Below are positions 41,610-49,584 of a DNA stretch of 49,584 nt, one piece after another. This DNA comes from Bacteroidales bacterium (GTDB lineage Bacteria; Bacteroidota; Bacteroidia; Bacteroidales; UBA932): positions 1 through 49,584 of the forward strand of contig JAFYYW010000012.1 in assembly GCA_017548985.1 (NCBI GenBank). The letters are read 5' to 3'. Each line of letters begins with the position of its first letter. The stretch's first letter is position 1. Position numbers and translations under genes: made by a program. Below the pieces are notes generated by a model, which saw only the letters and a list, made by a program, of their open reading frames with translations, was not told the DNA's origin and ran no database searches.

Positions 41610-43319
41610 ATGAAAAAGTATATATCTTTAGCCATTCTGGCGGTTTGCGCTTTCAGCCTCGCGTCCTGCGACAAGTTCCTGGACTATGCCCCTCAAGGCA
41701 AACCCACGGTTGACAACTACTTCCTCAATGATGACCAGGCCAACAATGCCATCGACATTGTTTACTATCGTCTCTTCGAGCGTGACGGTATGTTCAGCCG
41801 TGATATCTACTGGGAGCAGGCCTGCGCCAATGATATGGTTTGGGGCAAGACCCGTGGTTTCAACCCTCTTGCCACTCTCACCTACACCGGTAATGAGAGC
41901 CCGCTTGTGGATTCTTTCAACCGTATCTATTCTTATGGTCTCGCAAGGGCCAACTGGATTGTCCGCGCTCTCTTGGAGAAGCAGGAGAAATCAGGGCTTT
42001 CTGACGTTGAGAAACGTGTTCTTGGCGAGGCTTACTTCCTTCGTGGACAGTTCCATCTGCTTGCCGCTTACCGCTATGGTACCAAGGACCTCGGAGTTCC
42101 CTTCGTGGCTTACGAGGATGTTGAGGGTGGTTACAACTACGACATCCCTCCGCAGCTTCCGACTGTGATGGACAACTACGCCTACATCGTCTCCGACCTC
42201 CAGAAGGCCGAGGAGATCCTCCCTCGTTTCGAGTCCTACGGAGCCAATGACCGCGGCCGCGCCCATAAGGCTTCCGCCGCTGCCCTTATGGCTAAGGTCT
42301 ACGCTTACTGGGCCATGTGGGACACCTCCAAGTGGGACAATGTGATCGAGTGTGTCAACCGTCTCGAGAGCACCTATGGCCGCGGACTGGTTGACAACTA
42401 TCCCGACCTCTTCGCTCCTGATTGGCAGAAAGGTTTCTGGACCAAGGAGTACTGCTGGGGTATCCCTGGTGAGGGTGGACCCGACCACGGTGGCGGCGGT
42501 GGCGTCGAGCTTACCGGTGTCATGCTTGAGGACAAGGGATGGGGCAAGTTCAATGGCTGGGGCCAGATCAAGCCTTCCTATGACCTCTATGAGGAGATGG
42601 CCAAGGATAACGAGGACACCAACGGTGACGGTAAGTGCGATGTCAACGATGAGAAGAACATCCGTCTTGCCACCACTATCCTTGAGTACAACGACGAGTT
42701 CCAATACTTTGGTGAGACGATGCATTTCGCTTCTCCCCAGAACATCGAGGCAGGATTCCAGTGCAACAAGTACATGCAGGCTTTCGCCCCGGCTGACTGC
42801 ATCTCCAGGGGCTGGGTCTTGGATAACTCCAACTACCCTGTCACCCGCGTTATGTGGCCGGTCGTACGTTTCGCTGACTGTATGCTTCTCCGCGCCGAGG
42901 CCAACCTCGCAAAGGGTAACGCCGCGGCCGCTACCACGGACATCAACAAGATCCGCGTCCGCTCTCACTTGAAGCCCCTCTCCGGCAACGCCACTTGGAC
43001 TGACCTCTATCACGAGCGCCGTTGCGAGCTCGCTTTCGAGTTCGCCGCTGACCACGCTTTCGACTGCAAGCGTTGGGCTGTCTCAGGTGCTCCCGAGATC
43101 GCCGCTCTCGCCAAGGCCGAGCTCAATTCCCATCCGCGCGTTCGTAAGTATGAGGATCGTACCGATCCCCTCTCCACTTTCGTGATCGGTCCCTACGAGG
43201 ACTATATGAACCCTGTCAAGGTGTGGGACGGCAATGAGAAGTGCCTTACTTTCCCTTATCCCACCGATGAGATCACCAAGTCGGGCGGAGCGTTACAGAA
43301 TGTCCCTGCCTGGCGATAG
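41610..43319 (+). CDS. SusD/RagB-like glycan-binding lipoprotein
   Basis: A 569-residue surface lipoprotein (lipobox LASC, C20) that forms the lid of the SusC transporter and captures glycan. Family features are LDYAPQGKPTVDNYFLNDDQANNAI after the lipobox, the TPR-like helical pairs (RVLGEAYFLRGQFHLLAAYRYG, AHKASAAALMAKVYAYWAMW), VVRFADCMLLRAEANLAKGNAAAATTDINKIR, and the SusD C-terminus LYHERRCELAFEFAADHAFDCKRWAV. The ATG at 41610 is used rather than an in-frame GTG two codons upstream. It lies 12 bases after susC and 26 bases before the beta-helix lipoprotein. The glycan specificity cannot be read from the sequence. Confidence 0.97.
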   Translation: MKKYISLAILAVCAFSLASCDKFLDYAPQGKPTVDNYFLNDDQANNAIDIVYYRLFERDGMFSRDIYWEQACANDMVWGKTRGFNPLATLTYTGNESPLVDSFNRIYSYGLARANWIVRALLEKQEKSGLSDVEKRVLGEAYFLRGQFHLLAAYRYGTKDLGVPFVAYEDVEGGYNYDIPPQLPTVMDNYAYIVSDLQKAEEILPRFESYGANDRGRAHKASAAALMAKVYAYWAMWDTSKWDNVIECVNRLESTYGRGLVDNYPDLFAPDWQKGFWTKEYCWGIPGEGGPDHGGGGGVELTGVMLEDKGWGKFNGWGQIKPSYDLYEEMAKDNEDTNGDGKCDVNDEKNIRLATTILEYNDEFQYFGETMHFASPQNIEAGFQCNKYMQAFAPADCISRGWVLDNSNYPVTRVMWPVVRFADCMLLRAEANLAKGNAAAATTDINKIRVRSHLKPLSGNATWTDLYHERRCELAFEFAADHAFDCKRWAVSGAPEIAALAKAELNSHPRVRKYEDRTDPLSTFVIGPYEDYMNPVKVWDGNEKCLTFPYPTDEITKSGGALQNVPAWR

Positions 43320-43345
43320 TTGATGACCTTAAATAGATATTGAAT

Positions 43346-45094
43346 ATGAAAAAGATATTTATCGCGCTTACAGCAGTTGCCCTTCTCTTTGTCGGTTGCG
43401 CCAAGGAGACGGAACCCTATCAGAATCCCTGGAGGGTTATCGTGGACTATCTGCCACAGACGGTCACTATCAATGGCATCTCCGGCACTCTCACGCCTGA
43501 TGCTGAATATGACTGGATCACTTCCAACGGCAACGGCAGCTTTACTGTCCGCCGTAACACCACCGGCCTTATCCGCCGCGCCGAGTTCACTGTCGCCGGC
43601 TCTTCCGACAAGGCGATCGTGAACCAGAGGGCTCACGGACTGGACGGTATGGTGTCAACCGCAATGACAAACAAGGATACTGATGCCAAGACGGCCGAGA
43701 TGGCGGTGAAGTTCTCAACCGAGTTCAAGGATGACTACGAGTCATGGGGTTATGTGTTCGGAACAAATCAGGACAGGTCCGCCAATAAAGACTATCCCCA
43801 GGGCAAGTTCTCAATGGACGACAAGACTGTCAATCTCACCGGTGTCGATCCTGAGACCAACTATTATTTCTGGTCCTACATGGTTTCCACCGAGGGTGAC
43901 AAGATCTACTCTCCTGTCTTCGGTATCGCCAAGCCAATAACCGTGAAAGCCGGAGAAGATGTTCAGGCCGCTTATAATAGCGCTCCTGAGTTCGCTGAGG
44001 TTCGCGTTGAGGGTGGAGTCGTGATTGACGGTCCTTTCTTCCTCCGTGATAATGTGAAACTTTCCGGTGGATGGAATTCCGCTTTTGACAAGCAGGATCT
44101 TAATAACCGCACCATTATCGATGGTGGCGGCAAGAGACGCGCCCTCATTTCCGGTATCACCGCTACAGGTGACCGTCCTGGATTCAAGAATGCCTGTGTA
44201 AATGGCTTTGAGATCCGCAACGGTCTTGGTTCCAATGTCGTGTTCAATGGTAAGTTGACCATCGAGTGGTGCTATATCCATCACGGAAGCAACTCTGACA
44301 AGGGTGGCGGAGTCATGGCTACGGAGGCTCCTGGCGACGAGCTCGTTCTCGCCAACAGCATCATCGCTTGGAACAAGGCGGATGCCCATGCCGGTGGCGT
44401 GAGTGTCTCCGGTGCCGGTACCAAGGTGACTGTCGTCAACACCCTCTTCAGGGGTAACGCCTCCATCGCCCAGTATGGTTACACCGCGGCCATCCATGGT
44501 CAGGCCGGTGTCCAGGGTTATGTTGCCAACTGCACCTTCGTGGACAATGTCAACTGGCGTGACGGTAGTTCCGCTACTTCGTCCCCTTGGAGCTGCATCA
44601 TGTTCCGTAACGGTGGTACCCACATCGAGTTCGTTAACAACTTGGTTGCCGGTAACTGGTATTTCCTGCCGGGTGTGGCTGACAATGCTGACGCGCATCC
44701 CGACCGTTATGACATGCCTATAAAGACCGAGTATATCCTCGAGCAGCAGGTTCAGCAGTGCGATATGAACGTCATGGGCGGAGACGATCCCAACTGGGTC
44801 TTCCAGGATAACGTCATATGCGGCGCTTGGAGCAACAACTTCATTGGCCGCGCTGGTAACGGCGATGCCCAGAATAAAGGTCAGGATGCCAGCACCTTCG
44901 TTCCCAACAGCGATTTCAAGACCCTCTTCGTCAACTATGACGAAGGTGACTTCCATCCTGCTGGCGCCGCTCTTACCGGTGGTGCTAACAGTGCTGCGGC
45001 GAAGAGCATCCTCGGTACTTATATGACCGACCTTGACGGCAAACCTCGTATCACGGGTGGTAAGATCAACGCTGGCTGCTACCAGGCTCAGTAG
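43346..45094 (+). CDS. Surface lipoprotein: BACON/FN3-like N-terminus and right-handed beta-helix (putative glycan-binding)
   Basis: A 582-residue lipoprotein (lipobox FVGC, C18). The first module (about 20-100; NPWRVIVDYLPQTVTING, SFTVRRNTTGLIRRAEFTVAGSS) resembles a BACON domain, and the second (about 105-200; VKFSTEFKDDYESWGYVFGTN, DPETNYYFWSYMVSTEGDKIYSP) an FN3-like domain. The rest (about 205-560) has the repeating turns of a pectate-lyase-like parallel beta-helix: VVIDGPFFLRDNVKLSGG, NGFEIRNGLGSNVVFNG, VMATEAPGDELVLANSIIAWN and TKVTVVNTLFRGN. No lyase catalytic set was found. As the gene right after susCD it is most likely a surface glycan-binding protein. An endo-acting enzyme is an alternative. 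Confidence 0.8.
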   Translation: MKKIFIALTAVALLFVGCAKETEPYQNPWRVIVDYLPQTVTINGISGTLTPDAEYDWITSNGNGSFTVRRNTTGLIRRAEFTVAGSSDKAIVNQRAHGLDGMVSTAMTNKDTDAKTAEMAVKFSTEFKDDYESWGYVFGTNQDRSANKDYPQGKFSMDDKTVNLTGVDPETNYYFWSYMVSTEGDKIYSPVFGIAKPITVKAGEDVQAAYNSAPEFAEVRVEGGVVIDGPFFLRDNVKLSGGWNSAFDKQDLNNRTIIDGGGKRRALISGITATGDRPGFKNACVNGFEIRNGLGSNVVFNGKLTIEWCYIHHGSNSDKGGGVMATEAPGDELVLANSIIAWNKADAHAGGVSVSGAGTKVTVVNTLFRGNASIAQYGYTAAIHGQAGVQGYVANCTFVDNVNWRDGSSATSSPWSCIMFRNGGTHIEFVNNLVAGNWYFLPGVADNADAHPDRYDMPIKTEYILEQQVQQCDMNVMGGDDPNWVFQDNVICGAWSNNFIGRAGNGDAQNKGQDASTFVPNSDFKTLFVNYDEGDFHPAGAALTGGANSAAAKSILGTYMTDLDGKPRITGGKINAGCYQAQ

Positions 45095-45110
45095 TTCTTT
45101 CATGACATAG

Positions 45111-45131
45111 ATTCCCGATCAGGTCGGGAAT
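45111..45131. repeat. Inverted repeat of dispersed type after the beta-helix gene
   Basis: ATTCCCGA (45111-45118) and TCGGGAAT (45124-45131) form an 8-bp stem with loop TCAGG. The wording is like that of intergenic repeats seen in other Bacteroidota genomes. It lies just upstream of the terminator. Confidence 0.5.
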
Positions 45132-45141
45132 GACTTAAAAG

Positions 45142-45177
45142 CAGGGACGGACCGTTTGGCCCGTCCCTGTGTTTTTA
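45142..45177 (+). terminator. Rho-independent terminator of the susCD operon
   Basis: A 9-bp stem (45142-45150 with 45161-45169) with a 10-base loop, followed by TGTTTTTATTT. It ends the susC-susD-beta-helix unit and separates it from the downstream GH92 pair, which has its own promoter. Confidence 0.88.
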
Positions 45178-45192
45178 TTTAAGAACCAAGGG

Positions 45193-45223
45193 TTTGAATA
45201 CCGGAATAAATTCTGTAAATTTG
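45193..45223 (+). promoter_or_regulatory. Complete promoter for the GH92 pair
   Basis: TTTG (45193-45196) and TAAATTTG (45216-45223) with 19 bases between them. The implied start site near 45230 lies after two in-frame ATG/GTG-type candidates and before the ATG at 45245, which fixes the start of the second GH92 gene. Confidence 0.7.
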
Positions 45224-45244
45224 GGTATGGGTAAAGTCACGCCT

Positions 45245-48079
45245 ATGTCAGCCCGTCTGATGGTCGTTTTTGTCCTGTTTGTGTCATGCTCCTGTGCGAG
45301 GGTTCAAGAGCGTGCCGCAATGGTTAATGTGTTCAATGGCACTGACTTAGCCGGGAACACATACCCCGGTGCCACCGTCCCCTACGGGGCTGTGCAGTTG
45401 AGTCCGGACACCGACGCCTCCCGAGCCTCAGGTTACCACTATTCAGACACGATTATTCTGGGCTTCAGCCACACCCATTTGTCCGGTACCGGCTGCCCCG
45501 ATTTCGGGGACTTCCTCTTCACCCCCTCGTCGGGCGGCGAGGTCAGGCCGTTGGATTTCTCCCATGATGACGAATATGCCCGTCCGGGCTATTACCGGAT
45601 GGATTTTCCGGCGGGAATCACCGCTGAGATGACCGCCACCGCCCACACCGGGGCGCACAGGTACACTTTCAAAGGGAAGGGGACCCCGATAATCCGTGTG
45701 GACGCGACCCATTGCATCGGTGGATGGAGCCACGCCACGAAGGCTGTCCTAGCCCTTGACGGCCCTGATGGGCTGACAGGAGAGCGAAACACTACCGGTT
45801 GGGCCCACGGCCGCGACATCTATCTCTCGGCTTGGTTCTCCGTCCCCTTCGAAAAGGCCGAGGAGACCTCTCCCGGAATATTCCTGCTGACTTTTCCTGA
45901 AAGTGCCAGAGAGGTGACGGTTTTCGCCGGACTCTCAGGAGTGAGCGTGGAGAATGCCCGCGCCAACCGCCTGGCTGAGACCTCAGGCGCGACTTTCGAT
46001 CAGATCCTCGCCCGGTCAGATAATCTTTGGGAGGAGGCTCTGGGGGGCATCAAGGTCGAGGGCGGTCCGACGGATGTGTTCTACACCTGTTTCTACCATA
46101 CTTTCGTGACCCCTAACCGTCTCGATGATTGTGACGGCGGTTACCGTGACGAGCTGGGCAGGAACAGAAAGACCGGGGAAGGACGGCATTTCTATTCGAC
46201 ACTCTCCCTTTGGGACACCTTCCGCAGCTGGCATCCTCTGCGGACAATCCTTGACACGGCCTTTGTGAGTGATATCGTCAACAGCATGCTGGACATGTAC
46301 GACTGCCGCGGCGAGCTGCCGGTCTGGCCCCTATCGAGTTTCGAGACCGGCTGTATGATCGGCTACCACAGCGTCTCCGTGATCGCCGACGCATGGTTGC
46401 GTGGAATCAGGAGCTTCGACGGAGAGAGAGCCTTGGAGGCTATGGTGACATCTTCTAACCATAACGAGGTCAACACTTCCGATGTCTATCTCGCCCACGG
46501 CTACATCCCCGCCGACCTGAAGGCGGAGACAGGTTCGAGAACCCTCGAGTACGCCTACGACGACTGGTGTGTCGCAAGGATGGCTGAGAGCCTGGGTCAT
46601 CAGGCTCTCGCCGATGAATATTACCGCAGGGCAGCGAGTTATCGCGAGCTTTTCGATCCGGTGACGGGCTTCATTCGGGGGAAGAAGGAGGATGGAAGTT
46701 GGGCTATGCCTCTTGAGCCGCTTTTCCGCTCGGACGATTTCACCGAGGCTTCACCATGGCAATACAGGTTTTTCATGCCCCATGACGTGGCCGGGATGGA
46801 GTCGCTGATGGGAGGACGGGAGAGGATGCTCGCCGCGGTGGACTCCTTGTTCACCTACAGGCCGGAGGGCCAGGGTTCCGTGGATCCCGACATCGGCGGT
46901 ATTCTGGGACAGTATGCCCATGGCAATGAGCCGGGACACAGTCTACCGTGGCTGTTTTATTGGTTAGGTGAGCCATCCAGGAGCCAGGAGGTGGTCAGGA
47001 CATTGCTTACCAACGCTTATTCCGCCGCACCGGACGGAATATGCGGCAACGAGGATTGCGGCCAGATGGGAGCCTGGTACGTCCTGGCCTCATTGGGTCT
47101 TTACCCAGCCTGTCCCGGAACCGGGGAATATATCCTTACGGCCCCTTTGTTCAAGAAGGCGGAAATCAGGTTAAGTGGAGGGAAGTCGTTGATTATCAAT
47201 GCTGATCATCCGAAATATACCTATATCTCCGAAGTCTTCCTTAACGGAGAGCCACTGGATAGGAATTTCATCACCTACGACCAGATAATCTCCGGAGGGA
47301 CTCTGGAGTTCAAGCTATCAGCGAGGCCCGACCACGCGCGTGACGCCCTCCCGGCTCCGTATTCGATGACTGTCGAGCCTTTTGTCCCCAAGCCCGCCAT
47401 AACTGGTGATCTCCATCTCTTCGAAGACTCTGCCGAGGTGAGTATGTCCTGCCGGGACGAGGGAGCGGTTATACGGTACACCTTGGATGGTTCCGTTCCT
47501 GACGAGGACAGCCCGGCATATTCAAAGCCATTCATTGTCAGCGAGTCGATGATCATAAAGGCCAGGGCCTTCAAGGATGGCTTCCAGCCTTCCCCGGTCG
47601 CTTTCATCACCGCTCACAAGAAGTATTATTACCCCGTGGCTGACCGGTCAGGGATGAGTCCAGGCTGCCGCTACACCTTCCACACGGCAAACTTCAGGAG
47701 AGTATCCCAGATCGAGGGCGATCCTGAGGAGGATTCCGGAGTCATGAGAGAGCCGGACATCAAAGGTTCGCCCGCGGACGACCATTTCGCCTATAACTTC
47801 TTCGGCTATATCGACATTCCTGAGGATGGGATTTGGCATTTCTCCCTTACCAGCGACGACGGTAGCGAGCTTTGGATAGAAGGGGAGAGGGTGGTTGTCA
47901 ACGACGGCTCCCATGATCCCGTGACATCCACCGGAAACATCCCTCTGCGTAAAGGCCTCCACTCGTTCAAACTCTTGTATTTTGACGTTGAGGGTGGCCA
48001 GGCACTCTCCTGGGCCTGGAAGAAGGATGAGGCAACCAAATTCGTTCCTATACCCGCTGAAAGATTGTTACATATATGA
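45245..48079 (+). CDS. GH92 alpha-mannosidase (second copy), CHB_HEX_C-like and PA14-like tail
   Basis: A 944-residue lipoprotein (Cys at LFVSC or two residues later) of family GH92. Catalytic-region marks are NTYPGATVPYGAVQLSPDTD, GFSHTHLSGTGCPDFGDF, FYSTLSLWDTFRSWHPL, YAHGNEPGHS with acid E562, and GNEDCGQMGAWYVLASLG with D604. The tail repeats the architecture of the first copy: RYTLDGSVPDEDSP (chitobiase C-terminal-like) and DHFAYNFFGYIDIPEDGIWHF (PA14-like). The ATG at 45245 is chosen from the promoter position. It is the first gene of a unit with the third GH92 gene, which overlaps it by four bases. The two GH92 copies differ enough to have different linkage preferences. Confidence 0.95.
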   Translation: MSARLMVVFVLFVSCSCARVQERAAMVNVFNGTDLAGNTYPGATVPYGAVQLSPDTDASRASGYHYSDTIILGFSHTHLSGTGCPDFGDFLFTPSSGGEVRPLDFSHDDEYARPGYYRMDFPAGITAEMTATAHTGAHRYTFKGKGTPIIRVDATHCIGGWSHATKAVLALDGPDGLTGERNTTGWAHGRDIYLSAWFSVPFEKAEETSPGIFLLTFPESAREVTVFAGLSGVSVENARANRLAETSGATFDQILARSDNLWEEALGGIKVEGGPTDVFYTCFYHTFVTPNRLDDCDGGYRDELGRNRKTGEGRHFYSTLSLWDTFRSWHPLRTILDTAFVSDIVNSMLDMYDCRGELPVWPLSSFETGCMIGYHSVSVIADAWLRGIRSFDGERALEAMVTSSNHNEVNTSDVYLAHGYIPADLKAETGSRTLEYAYDDWCVARMAESLGHQALADEYYRRAASYRELFDPVTGFIRGKKEDGSWAMPLEPLFRSDDFTEASPWQYRFFMPHDVAGMESLMGGRERMLAAVDSLFTYRPEGQGSVDPDIGGILGQYAHGNEPGHSLPWLFYWLGEPSRSQEVVRTLLTNAYSAAPDGICGNEDCGQMGAWYVLASLGLYPACPGTGEYILTAPLFKKAEIRLSGGKSLIINADHPKYTYISEVFLNGEPLDRNFITYDQIISGGTLEFKLSARPDHARDALPAPYSMTVEPFVPKPAITGDLHLFEDSAEVSMSCRDEGAVIRYTLDGSVPDEDSPAYSKPFIVSESMIIKARAFKDGFQPSPVAFITAHKKYYYPVADRSGMSPGCRYTFHTANFRRVSQIEGDPEEDSGVMREPDIKGSPADDHFAYNFFGYIDIPEDGIWHFSLTSDDGSELWIEGERVVVNDGSHDPVTSTGNIPLRKGLHSFKLLYFDVEGGQALSWAWKKDEATKFVPIPAERLLHI

Positions 48080-49584
48080 TGCTGAAAATGAATATATCCA
48101 AGATATCTCTCGCCTTCGTGGCCGCCGCTCTGGTCGCCTTCTCCTGCGTCCGTGACAAAGGACCCGCGATGGAAGTCAATCCTTTCGTCGGGACGGCCCT
48201 GGACGGCCATACCAGCCCGGCAGCTTCGACCCCGTTCGGCCTTGTGCAATTAGGACCTGATACTGTTGATGGGGGAGTGGCTGGCTATCATGATAAAGAC
48301 AGTCTGATTCTCGGATTCTCCCACACCCATCTCAGTGGCACCGGTCAGGGGGATCTCGGCGATTTCCTGTTTGTGCCTATTATCGGGGAAGTGCCTCAGG
48401 ATGAGGATGGTTATGTGGTTTCCCCGCTTCCTTTCTCCCATAAAGACGAGAAGGCGCATGCGGGATATTACAGTGTCAAGTTCCCTTCGCTCGGCATCGT
48501 CGCAGAGATGACAACTTTGTCGCACACCGGTTGTCATCGCTATACTTTCTCCGGGAAAGGAGAGAGGAGGATCCTGGTGGATATGGGCCATGCTTTAGCC
48601 TACGCGAAGGCTGACGGTATGTTCCTGGAGGCTACCTCTGACAAAAGCATAGCCGGAGGCCGCCACGTGAAAGGCTGGGCTAATGACCGTTGGGTGTATT
48701 TCTCCGCGCTCTTTTCCGTCCCGTTCACGGACTGCGTCACGGACGGGCACGACCGCTACCTTCTCACTTTCCCTGAATCCACAAAGCAGATCACCATCAG
48801 CGTAGGCATATCCTCTGTCGATGTGGAAGGCGCTGAGAATAACCGTCTTGCGGAGGCTCCTGAAGCTGATTTTGACAGCGTGCTGAATGCCTCTGAAACA
48901 GCCTGGAACTCCAGTCTCGGACGGATCGCAGTGGAAGGAGGAACCAAGGAGCGACGGAAAGTTTTCTACACCGCCCTTTATCATAGTCTTATCGTCCCCA
49001 ACCAGATGAATGACCTTGACGGCCGATATAAAAACCATCTCGGGGAGGTCAGGACCGCCCCTTCTGGAATGGGATTCTATTTTCCCCTGTCGTTATGGGA
49101 TACTTTCCGGTCGTGGAATCCTCTTATGACACTGTTTGAGCCGGATCTCGTGAGAGGAATGGTTTTCAGCATGATGGACATGTATGACCTGAACGGCCAT
49201 CTTCCTTTGTGGCCGCTCTGGGGAGACGAGGTTGACTGTATGATAGGCTACCATGCGGTCTCGGTGATCGCGGACGCTTGGTTGCGGGGAATTCGTGGAT
49301 TCGATGGTGAGAAGGCCTTGGAGGCCATGATCGCCGCCTCGAATTCCTATCCCGCCACAGACTGGTATAATCAATACGGCTATATTCCTTGTGACTTGAC
49401 CCCGCAATCAGTATCGATGACTCTTGAATATGCCTATGACGACTGGTGCATAGCCCGTATGGCGGAGTCGCTCGGTCACGCTGATATAGCCGCTGAATAT
49501 GACACCAGGGCACTCAGCTACAGGAATATCCTGGATACTTCGACAGGATTCTTCCGTGGAAAGGACTCCGACGGCAACTGGAGA
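48076..49584 (+). CDS. GH92 alpha-mannosidase (third copy, cut by window end)
   Basis: An open frame of 503 codons that continues beyond the right edge. The start ATG at 48076 overlaps the previous gene's stop (ATGATG); a second in-frame ATG at 48079 is an alternative. The signal peptide ends in a lipobox (VAFSC). GH92 marks are AASTPFGLVQLGPDTV, ILGFSHTHLSGTGQGDLGDF, FPLSLWDTFRSWNPLMTL and YGYIPCDLTPQSVSMTLEYA. The acid/base motifs lie past the window edge, so activity cannot be judged. The N-terminal region has SPAASTPFG where the others have YPGATTPFG or YPGATVPYG, so the substrate pocket may differ. Confidence 0.92.
   Translation, partial: MMLKMNISKISLAFVAAALVAFSCVRDKGPAMEVNPFVGTALDGHTSPAASTPFGLVQLGPDTVDGGVAGYHDKDSLILGFSHTHLSGTGQGDLGDFLFVPIIGEVPQDEDGYVVSPLPFSHKDEKAHAGYYSVKFPSLGIVAEMTTLSHTGCHRYTFSGKGERRILVDMGHALAYAKADGMFLEATSDKSIAGGRHVKGWANDRWVYFSALFSVPFTDCVTDGHDRYLLTFPESTKQITISVGISSVDVEGAENNRLAEAPEADFDSVLNASETAWNSSLGRIAVEGGTKERRKVFYTALYHSLIVPNQMNDLDGRYKNHLGEVRTAPSGMGFYFPLSLWDTFRSWNPLMTLFEPDLVRGMVFSMMDMYDLNGHLPLWPLWGDEVDCMIGYHAVSVIADAWLRGIRGFDGEKALEAMIAASNSYPATDWYNQYGYIPCDLTPQSVSMTLEYAYDDWCIARMAESLGHADIAAEYDTRALSYRNILDTSTGFFRGKDSDGNWR

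Noticed and set aside
41991..43055. 354-codon minus-strand open frame
   Set aside because: Antisense to susD, Val/Gly/Leu-rich, with no domain.
43811..45103. 430-codon minus-strand open frame
   Set aside because: It is antisense to the beta-helix lipoprotein and has no supporting motif, promoter or ribosome-binding context.
1..49584. CRISPR arrays, tRNA and rRNA genes
   Set aside because: No regularly spaced direct repeats of CRISPR type and no recognisable tRNA cloverleaf or rRNA sequence were seen by eye; a covariance-model scan would be decisive.

Overview
The window looks like Bacteroidales (Bacteroidota) chromosome. The evidence is a SusC/SusD pair, many lipoproteins, an OstA-like/SurA/PpiC envelope-assembly block, a tricorn-type S41 protease, and promoters that repeatedly match the Bacteroidota -7 box TAnnTTTG, several with a TTTG or TTG element about 19-20 bases upstream. 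Most of the sequence is moderately GC-rich; roughly 1.8-4.9 kb is visibly AT-richer and reads as acquired. I cannot name the genus from the sequence alone.

Layout. (1) 0-7.2 kb is an accessory region: a DUF262 (GmrSD-type) protein cut by the window edge, a 5'(3')-deoxyribonucleotidase-like HAD protein and a von Willebrand A protein on the minus strand; a small protein with a C-terminal helix-turn-helix; a short tyrosine recombinase head to head with a large serine recombinase; a thioredoxin-fold lipoprotein; and a Bro-N/DinD-like protein. Two tiny look-alike transcription units (promoter, 13-18 codon ORF starting MNLRDIKI, then a hairpin) lie at about 4.9-5.0 and 7.1-7.2 kb. (2) 7.2-16.9 kb, minus strand: a Big2-LRR-M64 metallopeptidase lipoprotein; a four-gene run (DASS transporter, nitroreductase, tricorn/S41 protease, small secreted protein); and an NlpC/P60 hydrolase. 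(3) 16.9-28.2 kb, plus strand: a YhcC-type radical SAM protein coupled to a GH29 fucosidase, a Big2-repeat lipoprotein, then guaB, a PpiC-like lipoprotein, SurA and an OstA-like protein, which form a tightly packed envelope-biogenesis block. (4) 28.2 kb to the right edge: a polysaccharide-utilisation-type locus with GH92 mannosidase, GDPD-alkaline phosphatase fusion, GH63/MGH1-like hydrolase, ROK kinase, EEP-GDPD fusion, SusC, SusD, a beta-helix surface lipoprotein and two more GH92 genes (the last cut off by the window edge). A complete tyrosine integrase gene is inserted on the opposite strand between the enzyme block and susC.

How the genes may work together. The last 21 kb is the most interesting part. 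Three GH92 exo-mannosidases argue for a mannose-rich substrate. The same locus carries two different two-domain enzymes that each combine a GDPD-type fold with a second phosphate-cleaving domain (alkaline phosphatase in one, exonuclease-endonuclease-phosphatase in the other). My inference is a target in which mannose is attached to, or decorated with, phosphodiester or glycerophosphate groups (for example phosphomannan, GPI-type or mannosyl-glycerophosphate glycans). The sequence does not prove the substrate. No local SusR, HTCS or ECF-sigma/anti-sigma regulator is visible in the window.

No tRNA, rRNA or CRISPR array was recognised. No gene-free stretch exceeds about 300 bases.
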